A stretch of DNA of 64,000 nt. Origin: Tateyamaria sp. Alg231-49 (lineage in GTDB: Bacteria > Pseudomonadota > Alphaproteobacteria > Rhodobacterales > Rhodobacteraceae). Below the pieces are notes generated by a model. It did not search any database. It was not told the DNA's origin and saw only the letters and a list, made by a program, of their open reading frames with translations. The stretch covers positions 1 to 64,000 of the forward strand of contig NZ_FRFA01000018.1 in NCBI RefSeq assembly GCF_900143535.1, in the 5' to 3' direction. Position numbers and translations under genes: made by a program. Positions within the stretch are counted from its first letter, which is position 1. Each line of letters starts with the position of its first letter. Positions 35,779 through 45,660 of the stretch are shown piece after piece.

Positions 35779-36855
35779 ATGACCCGGATTGCGATTTTTT
35801 GTGATGGAACGTGGAATTCTCCCAAGATCCAGGAACCCACCAGCGTGCACAAACTAAAACAGGCGCTGGTGAGCGACCCGGCCCGCGGGCAGGTTGCCGC
35901 CTATTTTCAGGGGATTGGCACAGATGAGCGTTTTGATGGGCCGGTGAAAAAGTTCCTCAACAGATATGGTGGGGGCGCGTTTGGCTGGGGGCTCGATGCC
36001 AAGGTCAAGCAAGCCTATCAGTTCATCGCGCAGGCCTATGAGGCGGGGGACGAGATCTATTTGTTCGGCTTTTCACGCGGGGCGTATACGGCGCGATCTG
36101 TTGCGGGAATGATCCGCAAATGCGGGATCATTGAAGACACGAGCACGGATGGGATCAACGCGGCCTTTGATCTGTACCGCAAAAAGGGCCAGCGCAACAT
36201 GCCTGACGCGCCCCATATCCGCGAGGCACGGCGCAAGATGTCGCTGCGCTTTGCGACCTCGGTAAGCGATATGGCCTGGCGCAACGATACGTCGCGATTG
36301 GTGGCCATTGCCTACATTGGCGTTTGGGACACTGTCGGTGCGCGCGGCATCCCGCCCTCATTGCTTGGACCCGTCGCCTCGCTTTGGAACCGGCAGTACA
36401 AGTTTCACGACATGAACCTGTCGAGCCTTGTGCAATCGGCCCGCCACGCCCTCGCGCTGGATGAGCGCCGTGTGTTCTATAAACCCGCCAAGTGGGATAA
36501 TCTGGACGGTGAAACCGGGCTTAACGAAGGTGACACCGGCCCTCTGCGCGCCTATCAGCAGATGTGGTTTGTGGGCAATCACAGCATTGTCGGCGGGTCC
36601 GGGGCCGAGCAACCCCTGTCGATGATCCCGTTGGACTGGGTGGTTCAGGGGGCGGGCCGCCTGACGCTTGAGCAGGGCGCCAAATTCCCGCCCTGCGATC
36701 CGGACCCATTGGTGGAAGCGCCTGCGATCACGCCCAAGCGATCTTTCTTGCAAAAATGGCGCCAAGGTCCGTTGCAGGAATGGGAAACCCATGTCTCGGT
36801 ACGCGACAGATGGAAGGGGCGAAGTGACTACCGCCCCAAGTCCTTGCGCATTTAG
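35779..36855 (+). CDS. DUF2235 alpha/beta-hydrolase (Tle1-like domain)
   Basis: A 358-residue protein spanning the DUF2235 domain. It starts [12 protein letters not shown], the conserved oxyanion region, and carries [16 protein letters not shown], where the Ser in G-F-S-R-G is the nucleophile. [13 protein letters not shown] supplies the Asp, and a late GNHSIVGG contributes the His. DUF2235 contains the Tle1 phospholipases delivered by type VI secretion, but many members are housekeeping esterases, and no secretion genes are nearby. Substrate unknown. Convergent with serS. Confidence 0.88.
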   Translation: MTRIAIFCDGTWNSPKIQEPTSVHKLKQALVSDPARGQVAAYFQGIGTDERFDGPVKKFLNRYGGGAFGWGLDAKVKQAYQFIAQAYEAGDEIYLFGFSRGAYTARSVAGMIRKCGIIEDTSTDGINAAFDLYRKKGQRNMPDAPHIREARRKMSLRFATSVSDMAWRNDTSRLVAIAYIGVWDTVGARGIPPSLLGPVASLWNRQYKFHDMNLSSLVQSARHALALDERRVFYKPAKWDNLDGETGLNEGDTGPLRAYQQMWFVGNHSIVGGSGAEQPLSMIPLDWVVQGAGRLTLEQGAKFPPCDPDPLVEAPAITPKRSFLQKWRQGPLQEWETHVSVRDRWKGRSDYRPKSLRI

Positions 36856-38144
36856 CCGAGCGTTCCGTCCGTACCCAGCACCGTTTTGCCACCCAAATAG
36901 GGGGCAAGTGCTGCGGGTAGATTAACCGACCCATCCGCCTGCTGCCCGTTTTCCAGTACGGCAATCAGACAACGCCCTAAGGCGAGGCCGGAGCCGTTCA
37001 GCGTGTGGACGAATTGTGGTTTGCCGCCATCTGCCGGTTTGAAACGCGCATTCATGCGCCGGGCCTGAAAGTCGCCAGTGGTGGAGACAGAGCTGATTTC
37101 GCGGTATTTGTTCTGACCGGGCAACCACGCCTCGATGTCATAGGTGCGACGCGCACCGAAACCCATGTCCCCGGTGCACAGCACAACCGTTCTGTACGGG
37201 ATATCAAGAGCCTCCAGAATCCCTTCGGCGCAGCGTAGCATGCGCTTCTGCTCTGCTTCGCTATCGTCGGGATGTGTGATCGATACCATCTCGACTTTCT
37301 CGAACTGGTGCTGTCGCAGCATGCCTGATGTGTCTCGACCGGCGCTACCTGCTTCGGAGCGGAAGCACACTGAGTGGCATGTCATGCGGATGGGCAGCGT
37401 ACTTGCGTCCATCACATCTCCTGCTACGGAATAGGTCAGCGGTACTTCGGAGGTCGGAATCAGCCACATTCCATCTTCGGTGCGATAGCTGTCTTCGCCG
37501 AATTTGGGCAATTTATCAGTGCCATACATGGCTTCGTCCCGCACCAAGACGGGGGTGTAGATTTCGGTCAGGCCATTTTTGTCGACATGGGTGTCGAGCA
37601 TGAATTGCGACAATGCACGATGGACGCGTGCCACAGCACCCTTGCCGAATACAAAACGGCTACCCGAGATTTTGGCCGCAGTCTCGAAGTCCAAATAGGG
37701 GGCGACGCCTGTAATTTCGAAGTGTTCACGGGGTGTGAAATCAAAGGCACGCGGGGTGCCCCAGCGGTTGACTTCGACATTGTCATCCTCGTCTGCGCCG
37801 TCTGGCACATCATCGGCAGGCAGATTTGGGATGTAGCCAAGGCGATCGGTCAGTTGTGCATCCAAAGCCTTCGCTTCTTCCTGCATCACACTGATTTCTT
37901 TTTTCTTTTCTGCGATGAGTGTGCGCAGCCTTTCGAACTCTGCCTCATCGCCACGGCCTTTGGCCGCGCTGACTTCTTTGCTGGCCTTGTTCTGTTCGGC
38001 CTGTGCAGTTTCGGCGGCTAGGATCTTGGCACGTCGTGCTTCATCCAGTGCCAGCAATTCAGACGACACCGGTGCGTCCCCACGGCGCGCAAGGGCGGCG
38101 TCGAAGGCTGCGGGGTTTTCGCGGATGATCCGGATGTCGTGCAT
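36852..38144 (-). CDS. serS: Seryl-tRNA synthetase
   Basis: Class II aminoacyl-tRNA synthetase, 430 residues, charging tRNA(Ser) and tRNA(Sec). The N-terminal coiled-coil arm (residues ~25-110, [20 protein letters not shown] ...) grips the long variable arm. Motif 2 is seen in [36 protein letters not shown] is the serine-binding TxE loop, and motif 3 is in [18 protein letters not shown]. Full length with no oddities. Confidence 0.96.
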   Translation of the reverse strand: MHDIRIIRENPAAFDAALARRGDAPVSSELLALDEARRAKILAAETAQAEQNKASKEVSAAKGRGDEAEFERLRTLIAEKKKEISVMQEEAKALDAQLTDRLGYIPNLPADDVPDGADEDDNVEVNRWGTPRAFDFTPREHFEITGVAPYLDFETAAKISGSRFVFGKGAVARVHRALSQFMLDTHVDKNGLTEIYTPVLVRDEAMYGTDKLPKFGEDSYRTEDGMWLIPTSEVPLTYSVAGDVMDASTLPIRMTCHSVCFRSEAGSAGRDTSGMLRQHQFEKVEMVSITHPDDSEAEQKRMLRCAEGILEALDIPYRTVVLCTGDMGFGARRTYDIEAWLPGQNKYREISSVSTTGDFQARRMNARFKPADGGKPQFVHTLNGSGLALGRCLIAVLENGQQADGSVNLPAALAPYLGGKTVLGTDGTLG

Positions 38145-38354
38145 GGGTCTCTAACCTCTGGTCAGGGTGAATGTGTTGGGGTCATATGCCCGATTGTTGG
38201 GGCGTGGAAAAGGGGCGGAATGGCGATGCACGGAGGGTGGGCGGGGTATGCACGGCTTGGTGCATGTTTTTGGCTAAGGCCGCGTTAAGGTTTCTGTCGG
38301 AGCTTTCGGCCCAGCAGCCAATCCGGGTATATGGCATCTTGGGCAGGGCCAGCC

Positions 38355-39071
38355 TTAGGGCGCATCCGAGCGGTGGATCGCGATGTTGGTGCGGCTCCAT
38401 GGTCCAATGCTCACCGCAATGGCGTCTCCGCCGCTTTGCGACGACACGACACCGACCAGTTCCGCACCATCCGGGCCCAGTTGCAGGACCGGACTGCCGG
38501 AATTGCCAGAGATGACCCGACATCCCAGGACAAAGAGATCCGGCGTGGCATCGCGCACCGCACAGTCTGTGCTGCCGGACAGGAGGAAGGGGGCAAGGCG
38601 GTGGTATCCCAACAGGGCGAGGGTGTCTTGCTGTGGGCGACCCAAGGGGAACGTGGCGATGTCCGTGATCGGGGAATCGAGTTTCCACAGACCGATATCC
38701 GCTTGGGGCGAGTGTTGTCCGCTGCGGCGGTAGTCGGGATGCCTGATCCGTTCAACAATGCGACGCCGGGCGATGACCGTGCTGTTAAAGGCCCCGGCGA
38801 GAAACACAGTTTGGGCGTCGGGGTCGTCAGAGGCCGTTCCCCCCGAACAATGGCCTGCCGTCAGCACGAGGTTCGGGGCCACCAGTGCGCCCGAGCAAAA
38901 GCCACGGCCGGGATCATTGGGGTCAAAGACGCGCCCGATGGCGGGCCAGTTGGCGGCTTCGGTCTCGGGCAAGGGGAGCATGGGTGTCAGGTGGCTTTCG
39001 CCTAGGGCCGGCAGGGCGACGCAGATGAAAAGCAGGACACGCAAGATCATGAGCCGCACACTAGCGACCAT
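38355..39071 (-). CDS. Secreted trypsin-like serine protease
   Basis: A 238-residue chymotrypsin-fold protease with a signal peptide (LMILRVLLFICVALPALGES). The catalytic triad is complete: H74 in VLTAGHCSGG, D125 in QADIGLWKL and S191 in ISGNSGSPVL. Cys pairs (59/75 and 170/184) would form disulfides, as in secreted enzymes. No PDZ domain is present, so it is not DegP-type. The true start may be the ATG at 39050, leaving a more standard signal peptide. Target unknown. Confidence 0.85.
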   Translation of the reverse strand: MVASVRLMILRVLLFICVALPALGESHLTPMLPLPETEAANWPAIGRVFDPNDPGRGFCSGALVAPNLVLTAGHCSGGTASDDPDAQTVFLAGAFNSTVIARRRIVERIRHPDYRRSGQHSPQADIGLWKLDSPITDIATFPLGRPQQDTLALLGYHRLAPFLLSGSTDCAVRDATPDLFVLGCRVISGNSGSPVLQLGPDGAELVGVVSSQSGGDAIAVSIGPWSRTNIAIHRSDAP

Positions 39072-39281
39072 GATCGGGGACGTCTATTGCGCCATTGTGT
39101 TGCCGGATCGGGGGGCATCCTGCTCGCAAAACAGGGCTGATTGGTTCCTCAATGCGTCATTGCAGTGGCAATCCGTCATCACGAACGCCTTTCCGCCTTG
39201 CACCGCGCGCGCACCAACAATAGGTAATGCCAAATCTTGCGATGGGCGTGTGTGCCCCAAGACAAAAAGGACGCGACATAC

Positions 39282-39560
39282 ATGGAAGCCTTTGCTCAGT
39301 TTGTACCCCTGATCCTCATCTTCGGGATCATGTATTTCTTGCTGATCCGCCCACAGCAAAAGAAGGTCAAAGAACACGCCGCAATGGTTGGTGCGTTGCG
39401 CCGGGGTGATCAGGTGGTGACCCAAGGCGGCCTGATCGGCAAAGTGACCAAGGTCAAAGACGACAACGAGATCGAAGTTGAGGTCGCAGACGGCGTCAAG
39501 GTGCGTGTGGTTCAATCGACTATCGCGCAAGTCCTGAGCAAGACCGAGCCTGCCAAGTAA
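39282..39560 (+). CDS. yajC: Preprotein translocase subunit YajC
   Basis: Ninety-two-residue accessory subunit of the SecDF complex. One membrane helix (LILIFGIMYFLLIRPQQKK) is followed by the family-typical cytoplasmic segment HAAMVGALRRGDQVVTQGGLIGKV. The ATG at 39282 is used rather than the 39237 reading, whose first fifteen residues have no family counterpart. It overlaps the secD start by one base (TAATG). Confidence 0.95.
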   Translation: MEAFAQFVPLILIFGIMYFLLIRPQQKKVKEHAAMVGALRRGDQVVTQGGLIGKVTKVKDDNEIEVEVADGVKVRVVQSTIAQVLSKTEPAK

Positions 39561-41224
39561 TGCTGCAGATCGAAGGGTGGAAACGGGTTCTGATCTGGGC
39601 GACCGTCGCCGTTGGTCTGTTGTTGGCGCTGCCAAACGGGTTTTACACCCGGGTTGAAGGGCACAATGACGCCGCACAGGCCATCGAGTTGGGCGCGAAC
39701 ACGCCAGAAAATCAGACCGCTTTGGCGCAATGGCCCACATGGATGCCATCGAGCCTTGTGAACCTCGGCCTTGATCTGCGCGGCGGCGCGCATTTGCTGG
39801 CCGAAGTGCAGGTTGCAGATGTTTATGCATCCCGGATGGAGGCCAGTTGGCCTGAGGTTCGCAACGCCCTGCGCGAGGAACGGGCCACGGTTGGCACCAT
39901 CCGGCTTCAGCAGTCTCCTCCGGATGAACTGCGTGTGCGCATTTCCGAAGAGAGCGGCATGCAGCGCGCTGTGCAGATTGTGCGTTCTCTGGCAGTGCCA
40001 GTGCAGACCCTGACAGGCGTCGGGGCAAATGACATCGAGGTGCGCGCAGACGGCACCAACGTCATCGTGATCACGCTCAGCGATGCCGAAAAGCTTGCCA
40101 GTGATGAACGCACCGTCCAGCAATCCCTTGAGATCGTACGCCGTCGTATTGACGAGGTTGGCACGCGCGAACCCACGATCCAACGTCAGGGCGCCGATCG
40201 CATATTGATTCAGGTGCCGGGCATTGGGTCGGCCGCAGAGTTGAAGGCGATCATCGGCACCACGGCGCAGTTGACCTTTAATCCGGTGGTCTCACGGACT
40301 GCCGATCCGGATCAGACGCCCGGAATCGGCAACAAGTTGGTCCCGTCGTTGGACGAACCCGGCCAGTTTTACGTGATCGAGAGTGCGCCAGTGGTGACGG
40401 GCGAAGATCTGGTTGATGCCCAGCCTGCGTTTGATCAGAACGGCAATCCGGCGGTGAACTTCCGGTTCAACACGTCTGGGGCGCGGTCGTTTGGGGACTA
40501 CACCGCCGAAAATATCGGATCGCCCTTTGCCATTGTGCTGGATGATGAGGTGGTGAGTGCCCCTGTGATCCAGAGCCATATTCCGGGCGGGTCGGGGATC
40601 ATTACTGGCAACTTTGATGTCGAAGAGTCCACCAATCTCGCCGTTTTGCTGCGGGCAGGGGCCTTGCCTGCGAAACTGACTTTCCTCGAAGAACGCACGA
40701 TTGGGCCGGAGCTGGGCCAAGACAGCATTGATGCGGGCAAGGTTGCGACCATGGTCGCCTTTGCTGCTGTGCTGGTGTTCATGTTCCTGAGTTACGGGCT
40801 GTTTGGCGTCTTTGCCAATATCGCGCTGATCGTGAATATCGGGCTGATCTTTGGCCTTTTGTCCCTGATCGGGGCGACGCTGACGTTGCCGGGGATCGCC
40901 GGGATCGTGTTGACGGTCGGGATGGCGGTGGATGCCAACGTGCTGATCTTTGAGCGTATTCGCGAAGAGTTGAAATCAGCCCGTGGTCCGGCGCGCGCCA
41001 TTGAGCTTGGCTATGAAAAGGCGTTGTCGGCGATTCTGGATGCCAACATCACAACCTTCATTACGGCCGTGATCCTGTTTGCCATGGGCTCGGGCCCAGT
41101 GCGTGGATTTGCGATAACCTTGGGTCTGGGGATCATGACGTCGGTGTTTACGGCGATCTTTGTGACCCGCCTTTTGCTGGTCATGTGGTTTGAACGCCGC
41201 CGCCCGAAAACGATTGAGGTCTGA
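39560..41224 (+). CDS. secD: Protein translocase subunit SecD
   Basis: Proton-motive-force-driven component that pulls secretory proteins across the inner membrane, 554 residues. Features are the N-terminal helix, the NLGLDLRGGAHLL motif that begins the first periplasmic domain, and the large P1 region (residues ~110-370). Helices two to six follow, including VGMAVDANVLIFERIREEL, a conserved motif shared with SecF and the RND superfamily. It is co-translated with yajC and followed three bases later by secF. Confidence 0.96.
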   Translation: MLQIEGWKRVLIWATVAVGLLLALPNGFYTRVEGHNDAAQAIELGANTPENQTALAQWPTWMPSSLVNLGLDLRGGAHLLAEVQVADVYASRMEASWPEVRNALREERATVGTIRLQQSPPDELRVRISEESGMQRAVQIVRSLAVPVQTLTGVGANDIEVRADGTNVIVITLSDAEKLASDERTVQQSLEIVRRRIDEVGTREPTIQRQGADRILIQVPGIGSAAELKAIIGTTAQLTFNPVVSRTADPDQTPGIGNKLVPSLDEPGQFYVIESAPVVTGEDLVDAQPAFDQNGNPAVNFRFNTSGARSFGDYTAENIGSPFAIVLDDEVVSAPVIQSHIPGGSGIITGNFDVEESTNLAVLLRAGALPAKLTFLEERTIGPELGQDSIDAGKVATMVAFAAVLVFMFLSYGLFGVFANIALIVNIGLIFGLLSLIGATLTLPGIAGIVLTVGMAVDANVLIFERIREELKSARGPARAIELGYEKALSAILDANITTFITAVILFAMGSGPVRGFAITLGLGIMTSVFTAIFVTRLLLVMWFERRRPKTIEV

Positions 41225-41227
41225 GCG

Positions 41228-42196
41228 ATGCGTTTGAAACTGATCAAACAGGGTACGACCTATGACTTCTTTTCCCGCTGGAAGATCTGGCTGGGGATAT
41301 CAGCACTGCTGGTCATCCTTGGTTTTGTGTCTTTCGCCATTCAGGGTCTGAACTTTGGTATCGATTTCCGGGGCGGAACCACGATCCGGACCGAAAGCAC
41401 GCAAGCCGTCGATATCGGGGTTTACCGCGATGCGATGACGCCGCTGGAATTGGGCGATATCTCGATCACCGAGGTGTTTGACCCGACTTTTGATGATGAT
41501 CAGAACGTGGCCATGGTTCGCATTCAGGCGCAGGACGGACAAGAGGCGGTGACGCCCGAGACGATCCTTGCGGTTGAGGCGGCCTTGCAAGCCTCTGTGC
41601 CGGACATCAAGTTTGTGTCTGTCGAATCCGTTGGCCCCAAAGTGTCGGGCGAGTTGATCCAAACGGCGGCGTTGGCTGTGATTCTCGCCATTGCGGCGGT
41701 CCTGATCTACATCTGGTTACGCTTTGAATGGCAGTTTGCGCTGGGGGCCGTGGCGGCGCTTGTGCATGACGTGATCCTGACAATTGGCGTTTTTTCCGAA
41801 CTGCAGATCAAGTTTGATCTGGCGATCATTGCTGCCCTTCTGACGATTGTGGGCTACAGCCTTAACGATACCGTGGTTGTGTTTGACCGGGTGCGTGAGA
41901 ACCTGCGCAAGTACAAGAAACGCCCCCTCAACGAAGTGCTCAATATCTCGATCAACGAGACGCTGAGCCGGACGTTGATGACCTCTGTCACCACACTGCT
42001 GGCGCTGATCTCGCTTTATGTGCTGGGCGGCGACGTGATCCGTGGGTTCGTGTTTGCGATGATCTGGGGCGTGATCGTGGGGACGTACAGTTCTGTTTTT
42101 GTCGCCTCGACCATCCTGTTGTGGTTGGGCGTCAAGCGAAACTGGGACAAGCCGGATGCCAATGCAGGCAATCAATACGCCAACATAGATGCCTGA
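41228..42196 (+). CDS. secF: Protein translocase subunit SecF
   Basis: Partner of SecD, 322 residues. LNFGIDFRGGTTIRTES is the SecF hallmark and GYSLNDTVVVFDRVRENL is the conserved membrane motif. Six membrane helices are evident. The stop codon overlaps the start of the following TauE/SafE permease by eight bases. Confidence 0.96.
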   Translation: MRLKLIKQGTTYDFFSRWKIWLGISALLVILGFVSFAIQGLNFGIDFRGGTTIRTESTQAVDIGVYRDAMTPLELGDISITEVFDPTFDDDQNVAMVRIQAQDGQEAVTPETILAVEAALQASVPDIKFVSVESVGPKVSGELIQTAALAVILAIAAVLIYIWLRFEWQFALGAVAALVHDVILTIGVFSELQIKFDLAIIAALLTIVGYSLNDTVVVFDRVRENLRKYKKRPLNEVLNISINETLSRTLMTSVTTLLALISLYVLGGDVIRGFVFAMIWGVIVGTYSSVFVASTILLWLGVKRNWDKPDANAGNQYANIDA

Positions 42197-42941
42197 TCTG
42201 ATCACTGCTGCCCTGGCGTTGCCGGGGCTGTGGTGGTTGTTGGGTGCGATTGTGATGGCAGGCCTTGTGCGTGGGTTCACCGGCTTTGGGTCGGCCATGA
42301 TCATCATGCCTGTGGCCAGTTCGGTGCTGGGCCCGTTTGCAGCGCTTGCCTTTCTTACTGTTGTGGAATTCTGGGGGCCTTTGCCCAATCTGCGCGCGGC
42401 GTGGCGAACGGGAGATGCGCGCGAGGTGGCGTTGTTGCTGGGGGGCGCTGCGCTGACTTTGCCGCTGGGTCTGTGGTCGCTGTCGCAGCTTGAACCTGCG
42501 GTCTTTGGCTGGGCCGTTTCTGTGGTTGTGCTGGTGCTGCTTGTGCTGGTGATGAGCGGCTGGCGCTATTCCGGGCGCCTTAGCCGTCCAAGCGTTCTTG
42601 GTGTCGGCGGTGTCGGCGGATTCCTGGGCGGTCTGGTGGGTGTGCCGGGGCCACCTGTGATCATGCTTTACATGGCCAGCGCGTTGCCCATCGCCGCGAT
42701 CCGCGCCAATTTTCTGTTGTACCTGCTGGGTATTGATCTGCTGATGATAGCGGTCTTTATCGTGACCGATCTGCTTGATCCGTTGGCGGTGACGGTAGGG
42801 TTGATCTGTGTCCCGGTGTACATGTGTGCCAACTTGTTGGGCGCATGGCTGTTTGACCCATCTGCCGAGCGACTTTTCCGCAGCTTGGCCTATATCGTGA
42901 TTGCACTGTCAGCTATTGTGGGCCTGCCCGTCTGGAGTTGA
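42189..42941 (+). CDS. TauE/SafE-family membrane permease
   Basis: A 250-residue polytopic protein beginning LVRGFTGFGSAMIIMP, a variant of the family's glycine motif. A second copy, GGVGGFLGGLVGVPGPPVIM, lies around residue 143. Substrate unknown; members move sulfite, sulfoacetate, lactate-like or other anions. Translation is probably coupled to secF (eight-base overlap) and to the Mth938-domain gene after it. This is the second TauE/SafE gene of the window and not a close copy of the first. Confidence 0.9.
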   Translation: MPDLITAALALPGLWWLLGAIVMAGLVRGFTGFGSAMIIMPVASSVLGPFAALAFLTVVEFWGPLPNLRAAWRTGDAREVALLLGGAALTLPLGLWSLSQLEPAVFGWAVSVVVLVLLVLVMSGWRYSGRLSRPSVLGVGGVGGFLGGLVGVPGPPVIMLYMASALPIAAIRANFLLYLLGIDLLMIAVFIVTDLLDPLAVTVGLICVPVYMCANLLGAWLFDPSAERLFRSLAYIVIALSAIVGLPVWS

Positions 42942-42946
42942 GCGAT

Positions 42947-43300
42947 ATGCGTCTGAATGAGATCACCTATACTGATGCCAAACCTGTCGAGGGCTATGGC
43001 CCCGGTTTCTTCCGCATTGGCGGAGAGGTGATCCAGGGTGCGGTGCTGACTGGCCCCACGGGCACTGGGCCATGGGGTGGGTTGGATGCCTCTGAGGCTT
43101 TGCTGGACCTTGCGGGCGTCGTGGACGTGCTGTTTCTGGGCACGGGCGCAGAGATTGCGCATATCCCGGCCAGTTTGCGCGCACAACTGGACGGCGCTGG
43201 CATTGGGGTCGAAGTGATGTCGTCGCCTTCCGCTGCGCGCACGTACAATGTGCTCTTGAGTGAAGGGCGCCGTGTTGCCCTTGCGATGTTGCCTGTTTGA
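42947..43300 (+). CDS. Mth938-domain (DUF498) protein
   Basis: A 117-residue soluble protein with the Mth938-like fold. It begins NEITYTDAKPVEGYGPGFFRIGGEV, contains VLFLGTGAEIAHIP and ends ARTYNVLLSEGRRVALAMLPV, the most conserved part of the family. Eukaryotic relatives (NDUFAF3/C3orf60) help assemble respiratory complex I; the bacterial role is unknown, and a secDF-linked position is common in alphaproteobacteria. ATG at 42947 with GGAG upstream is preferred to TTG at 42938. Confidence 0.88.
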   Translation: MRLNEITYTDAKPVEGYGPGFFRIGGEVIQGAVLTGPTGTGPWGGLDASEALLDLAGVVDVLFLGTGAEIAHIPASLRAQLDGAGIGVEVMSSPSAARTYNVLLSEGRRVALAMLPV

Positions 43301-43306
43301 AGCGAG

Positions 43307-43381
43307 ACGCATTTTTGAAGAAAAAATGCGTGGGGGGGCCAGCCCCCCGGCGCGATGCGCGCCTCCCCCCGGGATTTTTTT
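43307..43381. repeat. GC-rich composite hairpin element, likely terminator
   Basis: Three nested or adjacent inverted repeats in 75 bases. First is ACGCATTTTT / AAAAATGCGT, an A/T-rich stem. Then comes a run of seven Gs answered by six Cs, and GGCGCG / CGCGCC around ATG. A second block of Cs and seven Ts close it. It follows the Mth938-domain gene and precedes ccmA, where it should stop transcription. From memory, similar G-block/C-block/hairpin sequences recur between genes in Rhodobacterales; no second copy occurs in this window. Confidence 0.75.
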
Positions 43382-43446
43382 AAATCAGAGAAAATGGGCG
43401 CGTGTTGGCGTTTCATGTTCGTCTTGTGTGGGTTAGGTCTGGTGTC

Positions 43447-44061
43447 ATGGACCTGATTTTTTCTGATCTGGCGGTGGGACGCGCGGGCTTGCCTGTGTTG
43501 GCGGGGTTGAATTTTACCCTGTCTCCGGGCCGTGCGCTGGTGCTGCGCGGTCCCAACGGGTCGGGCAAGACCACGTTGTTGCGCACTGTTGCGGGCTTAC
43601 AGCCGCCGATGGCTGGTGAGTTGGTGGGGGCGGAGGATCGCGTTGCCTACGGAGCCCATGCGGACGGTTTGAAGGCCGCACTGACTGTTACTGAGAACCT
43701 GCGTTTCTGGGGGGCCGTCTTTGGCCAGCGCGACATCGAGGGCGCTTTGCGTGCCTTCGATTTAGAGGCCCTTGCGGACCGGCGGGCTGCATCTTTGTCG
43801 GCTGGGCAAAAGCGACGTCTGGGACTGGCGCGAATGGTTGTCACGGGGCGCCCGGTCTGGGTACTGGACGAGCCGACGGTGTCACTGGATGCGGCCTCTG
43901 TCGGGTTGTTTGCGGATGCGGTGCGCGCGCATTTGGCTGGTGGTGGATCGGCGTTGATTGCCACCCACATCGATCTGGGCCTTGATGGCGATGTGCTGGA
44001 CGTCACCCCATTTCGTGCTGCAGCCGAAACGATGGCCCATGCGGATGAGGCGTTCTTGTGA
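43447..44061 (+). CDS. ccmA: Heme exporter ATPase CcmA
   Basis: ATPase of the CcmABCD complex that releases holo-CcmE during cytochrome c maturation; 204 residues. Walker [10 protein letters not shown], signature [13 protein letters not shown], Walker [12 protein letters not shown] and the switch His in ATHIDL are intact. The ATG at 43447 matches the family start; the reading from 43402 does not. It overlaps ccmB by four bases. Confidence 0.95.
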   Translation: MDLIFSDLAVGRAGLPVLAGLNFTLSPGRALVLRGPNGSGKTTLLRTVAGLQPPMAGELVGAEDRVAYGAHADGLKAALTVTENLRFWGAVFGQRDIEGALRAFDLEALADRRAASLSAGQKRRLGLARMVVTGRPVWVLDEPTVSLDAASVGLFADAVRAHLAGGGSALIATHIDLGLDGDVLDVTPFRAAAETMAHADEAFL

Positions 44062-44714
44062 GAGCGCTGTTTGTCCGCGACCTGACGCTGGCCTTGCGCG
44101 CCGGGGGGGGATTTGGCCTTGGGCTTGCGTTTTTCCTGATTGTGGTTGTGCTGGTGCCGTTTTCGGTTGGCCCGGCGCCGGACCTGTTGGCGCGTATCGC
44201 GCCGGGGGTGTTGTGGCTGGGAGCACTGCTGGCGTGCCTGCTGTCGCTGGACCGGCTGCTGGCCGTGGATTTTGAGGATGGCGCGTTAGATTTGCTCGCA
44301 ACCTCGCCCTTGCCACTGGAAGGCGTTGTGGCGGTCAAGGCGGCCGCCCATTGGGTGACAACGGGCCTGCCGCTGGTGCTGGCGGCGCCGGTTTTGGGCG
44401 TTCTGCTCAACCTTGCGCCCGAAGGATACCGCGTGCTGGTGATCAGCCTTGCGCTTGGCACGCCTGCTTTGTCGATGATCGGGGCCTTTGGTGCGGCACT
44501 GACCGTCGGGATCAAGCGCGGCGGTTTGCTGATGTCCTTGCTGGTTCTGCCGCTTTATGTTCCCACGTTAATCTTTGGGGCCGAGGCGGCGCGCCGTGCA
44601 GCTGAGGGCCTTAATGCGACCACCCCGTTACTGTTCGTGGCGGGGATCACGGCGGGGGTTCTGGCCCTGATGCCCTTTGCCGCAGGGGCTGTGTTGCGCG
44701 TGAACCTCAGATAA
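44058..44714 (+). CDS. ccmB: Heme exporter membrane protein CcmB
   Basis: Six-helix permease subunit, 218 residues, starting at a GTG that overlaps the ccmA stop. Characteristic stretches are [15 protein letters not shown] at the N-terminus, [20 protein letters not shown] and the late [14 protein letters not shown]. It pairs with CcmA and CcmC. Confidence 0.94.
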   Translation: MRALFVRDLTLALRAGGGFGLGLAFFLIVVVLVPFSVGPAPDLLARIAPGVLWLGALLACLLSLDRLLAVDFEDGALDLLATSPLPLEGVVAVKAAAHWVTTGLPLVLAAPVLGVLLNLAPEGYRVLVISLALGTPALSMIGAFGAALTVGIKRGGLLMSLLVLPLYVPTLIFGAEAARRAAEGLNATTPLLFVAGITAGVLALMPFAAGAVLRVNLR

Positions 44715-44761
44715 CGCGCATTTTGATTGAGATGGCCGCGGCGAAGATTTAGGTAAGACAT

Positions 44762-45505
44762 ATGTCACTTTGGGAATATGCCAATCCGGTCAAGTTCTTG
44801 GCCTTAAGCGAACGGGTCATGCCGTGGCTTTGGGTGTCGTCGGGCATTTGCCTTGCTGTGGGGCTGATCTGGGGCTTTTTCTTCACTCCGGATGATTTCC
44901 GCCAAGGGTCTACCGTCAAGATCATCTATCTGCATGTGCCCGCTGCTTTAATGGCGATCAATGCGTGGTTCATGATGCTGGTGGCCTCGCTGATCTGGAT
45001 CGTGCGGCGGCATCATGTGTCAGCACTTGCGGCGCGTGCGGCGGCGCCAGTGGGCGTTGTGATGACGTTGATCGCGCTGTTCACCGGGGCGATCTGGGGC
45101 CAACCGATGTGGGGGACATGGTGGGCCTGGGATCCGCGCCTGACATCGTTCCTGATCCTGTTCCTGTTCTATCTGGGCTACATCGCCCTGTGGGAGGCCA
45201 TTGAGGACCCGGATACGGGTGCTGATCTGACGTCGATCCTGTGTCTTGTGGGCACGGTGTTTGCAGTGCTGTCGCGTTACGCAGTCAACTTCTGGAATCA
45301 GGGGTTGCATCAGGGGGCGTCGTTGAGCCTCGACAAGGAAGAGAACGTGGCAGATGTGTTCTATCAGCCGCTGCTGGTGTGTATCGCAGGCTTTGTTCTG
45401 CTGTTCCTGGCGCTGGTGTTGTACCGGACAGGCACCGAAATTCGAGTGCGTCGGACGCGGGCGCTGATCGCCCGCGAAGGGCGCAATCTGGAGCAGGGGG
45501 CATGA
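44762..45505 (+). CDS. ccmC: Heme exporter membrane protein CcmC
   Basis: Heme-handling protein that loads heme onto CcmE, 247 residues with six membrane spans. The tryptophan-rich periplasmic motif is intact (MWGTWWAWDPRLTS), and conserved histidines flank it (YLHVPAAL and the late NQGLHQGASLS). The stop overlaps ccmD by four bases. Confidence 0.95.
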   Translation: MSLWEYANPVKFLALSERVMPWLWVSSGICLAVGLIWGFFFTPDDFRQGSTVKIIYLHVPAALMAINAWFMMLVASLIWIVRRHHVSALAARAAAPVGVVMTLIALFTGAIWGQPMWGTWWAWDPRLTSFLILFLFYLGYIALWEAIEDPDTGADLTSILCLVGTVFAVLSRYAVNFWNQGLHQGASLSLDKEENVADVFYQPLLVCIAGFVLLFLALVLYRTGTEIRVRRTRALIAREGRNLEQGA

Positions 45506-45660
45506 TGCCGGACCTTGGCAAATACGCGGATGCGGTTCTGTCGGCCTATGCGGTGTCTATTGTGCTGTTGGTCGCGATTGTCGGCGTGAGCCTGTGGCGC
45601 GGAAAGCGCGTGCGCGCAGCCATGCGAGACGTTGAAAATCGGACCAAAAACAATGGCTAA
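45502..45660 (+). CDS. ccmD: Heme exporter protein CcmD
   Basis: Fifty-two-residue single-span protein that helps release holo-CcmE from the CcmABC complex. It has the expected form: MMPDLGKYADAVLSAYAVS, one helix, then a basic C-terminal tail (WRGKRVRAAMRDVENR). Its start overlaps ccmC and its end overlaps ccmG. It is far shorter than the open frame that contains it. Confidence 0.9.
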   Translation: MMPDLGKYADAVLSAYAVSIVLLVAIVGVSLWRGKRVRAAMRDVENRTKNNG

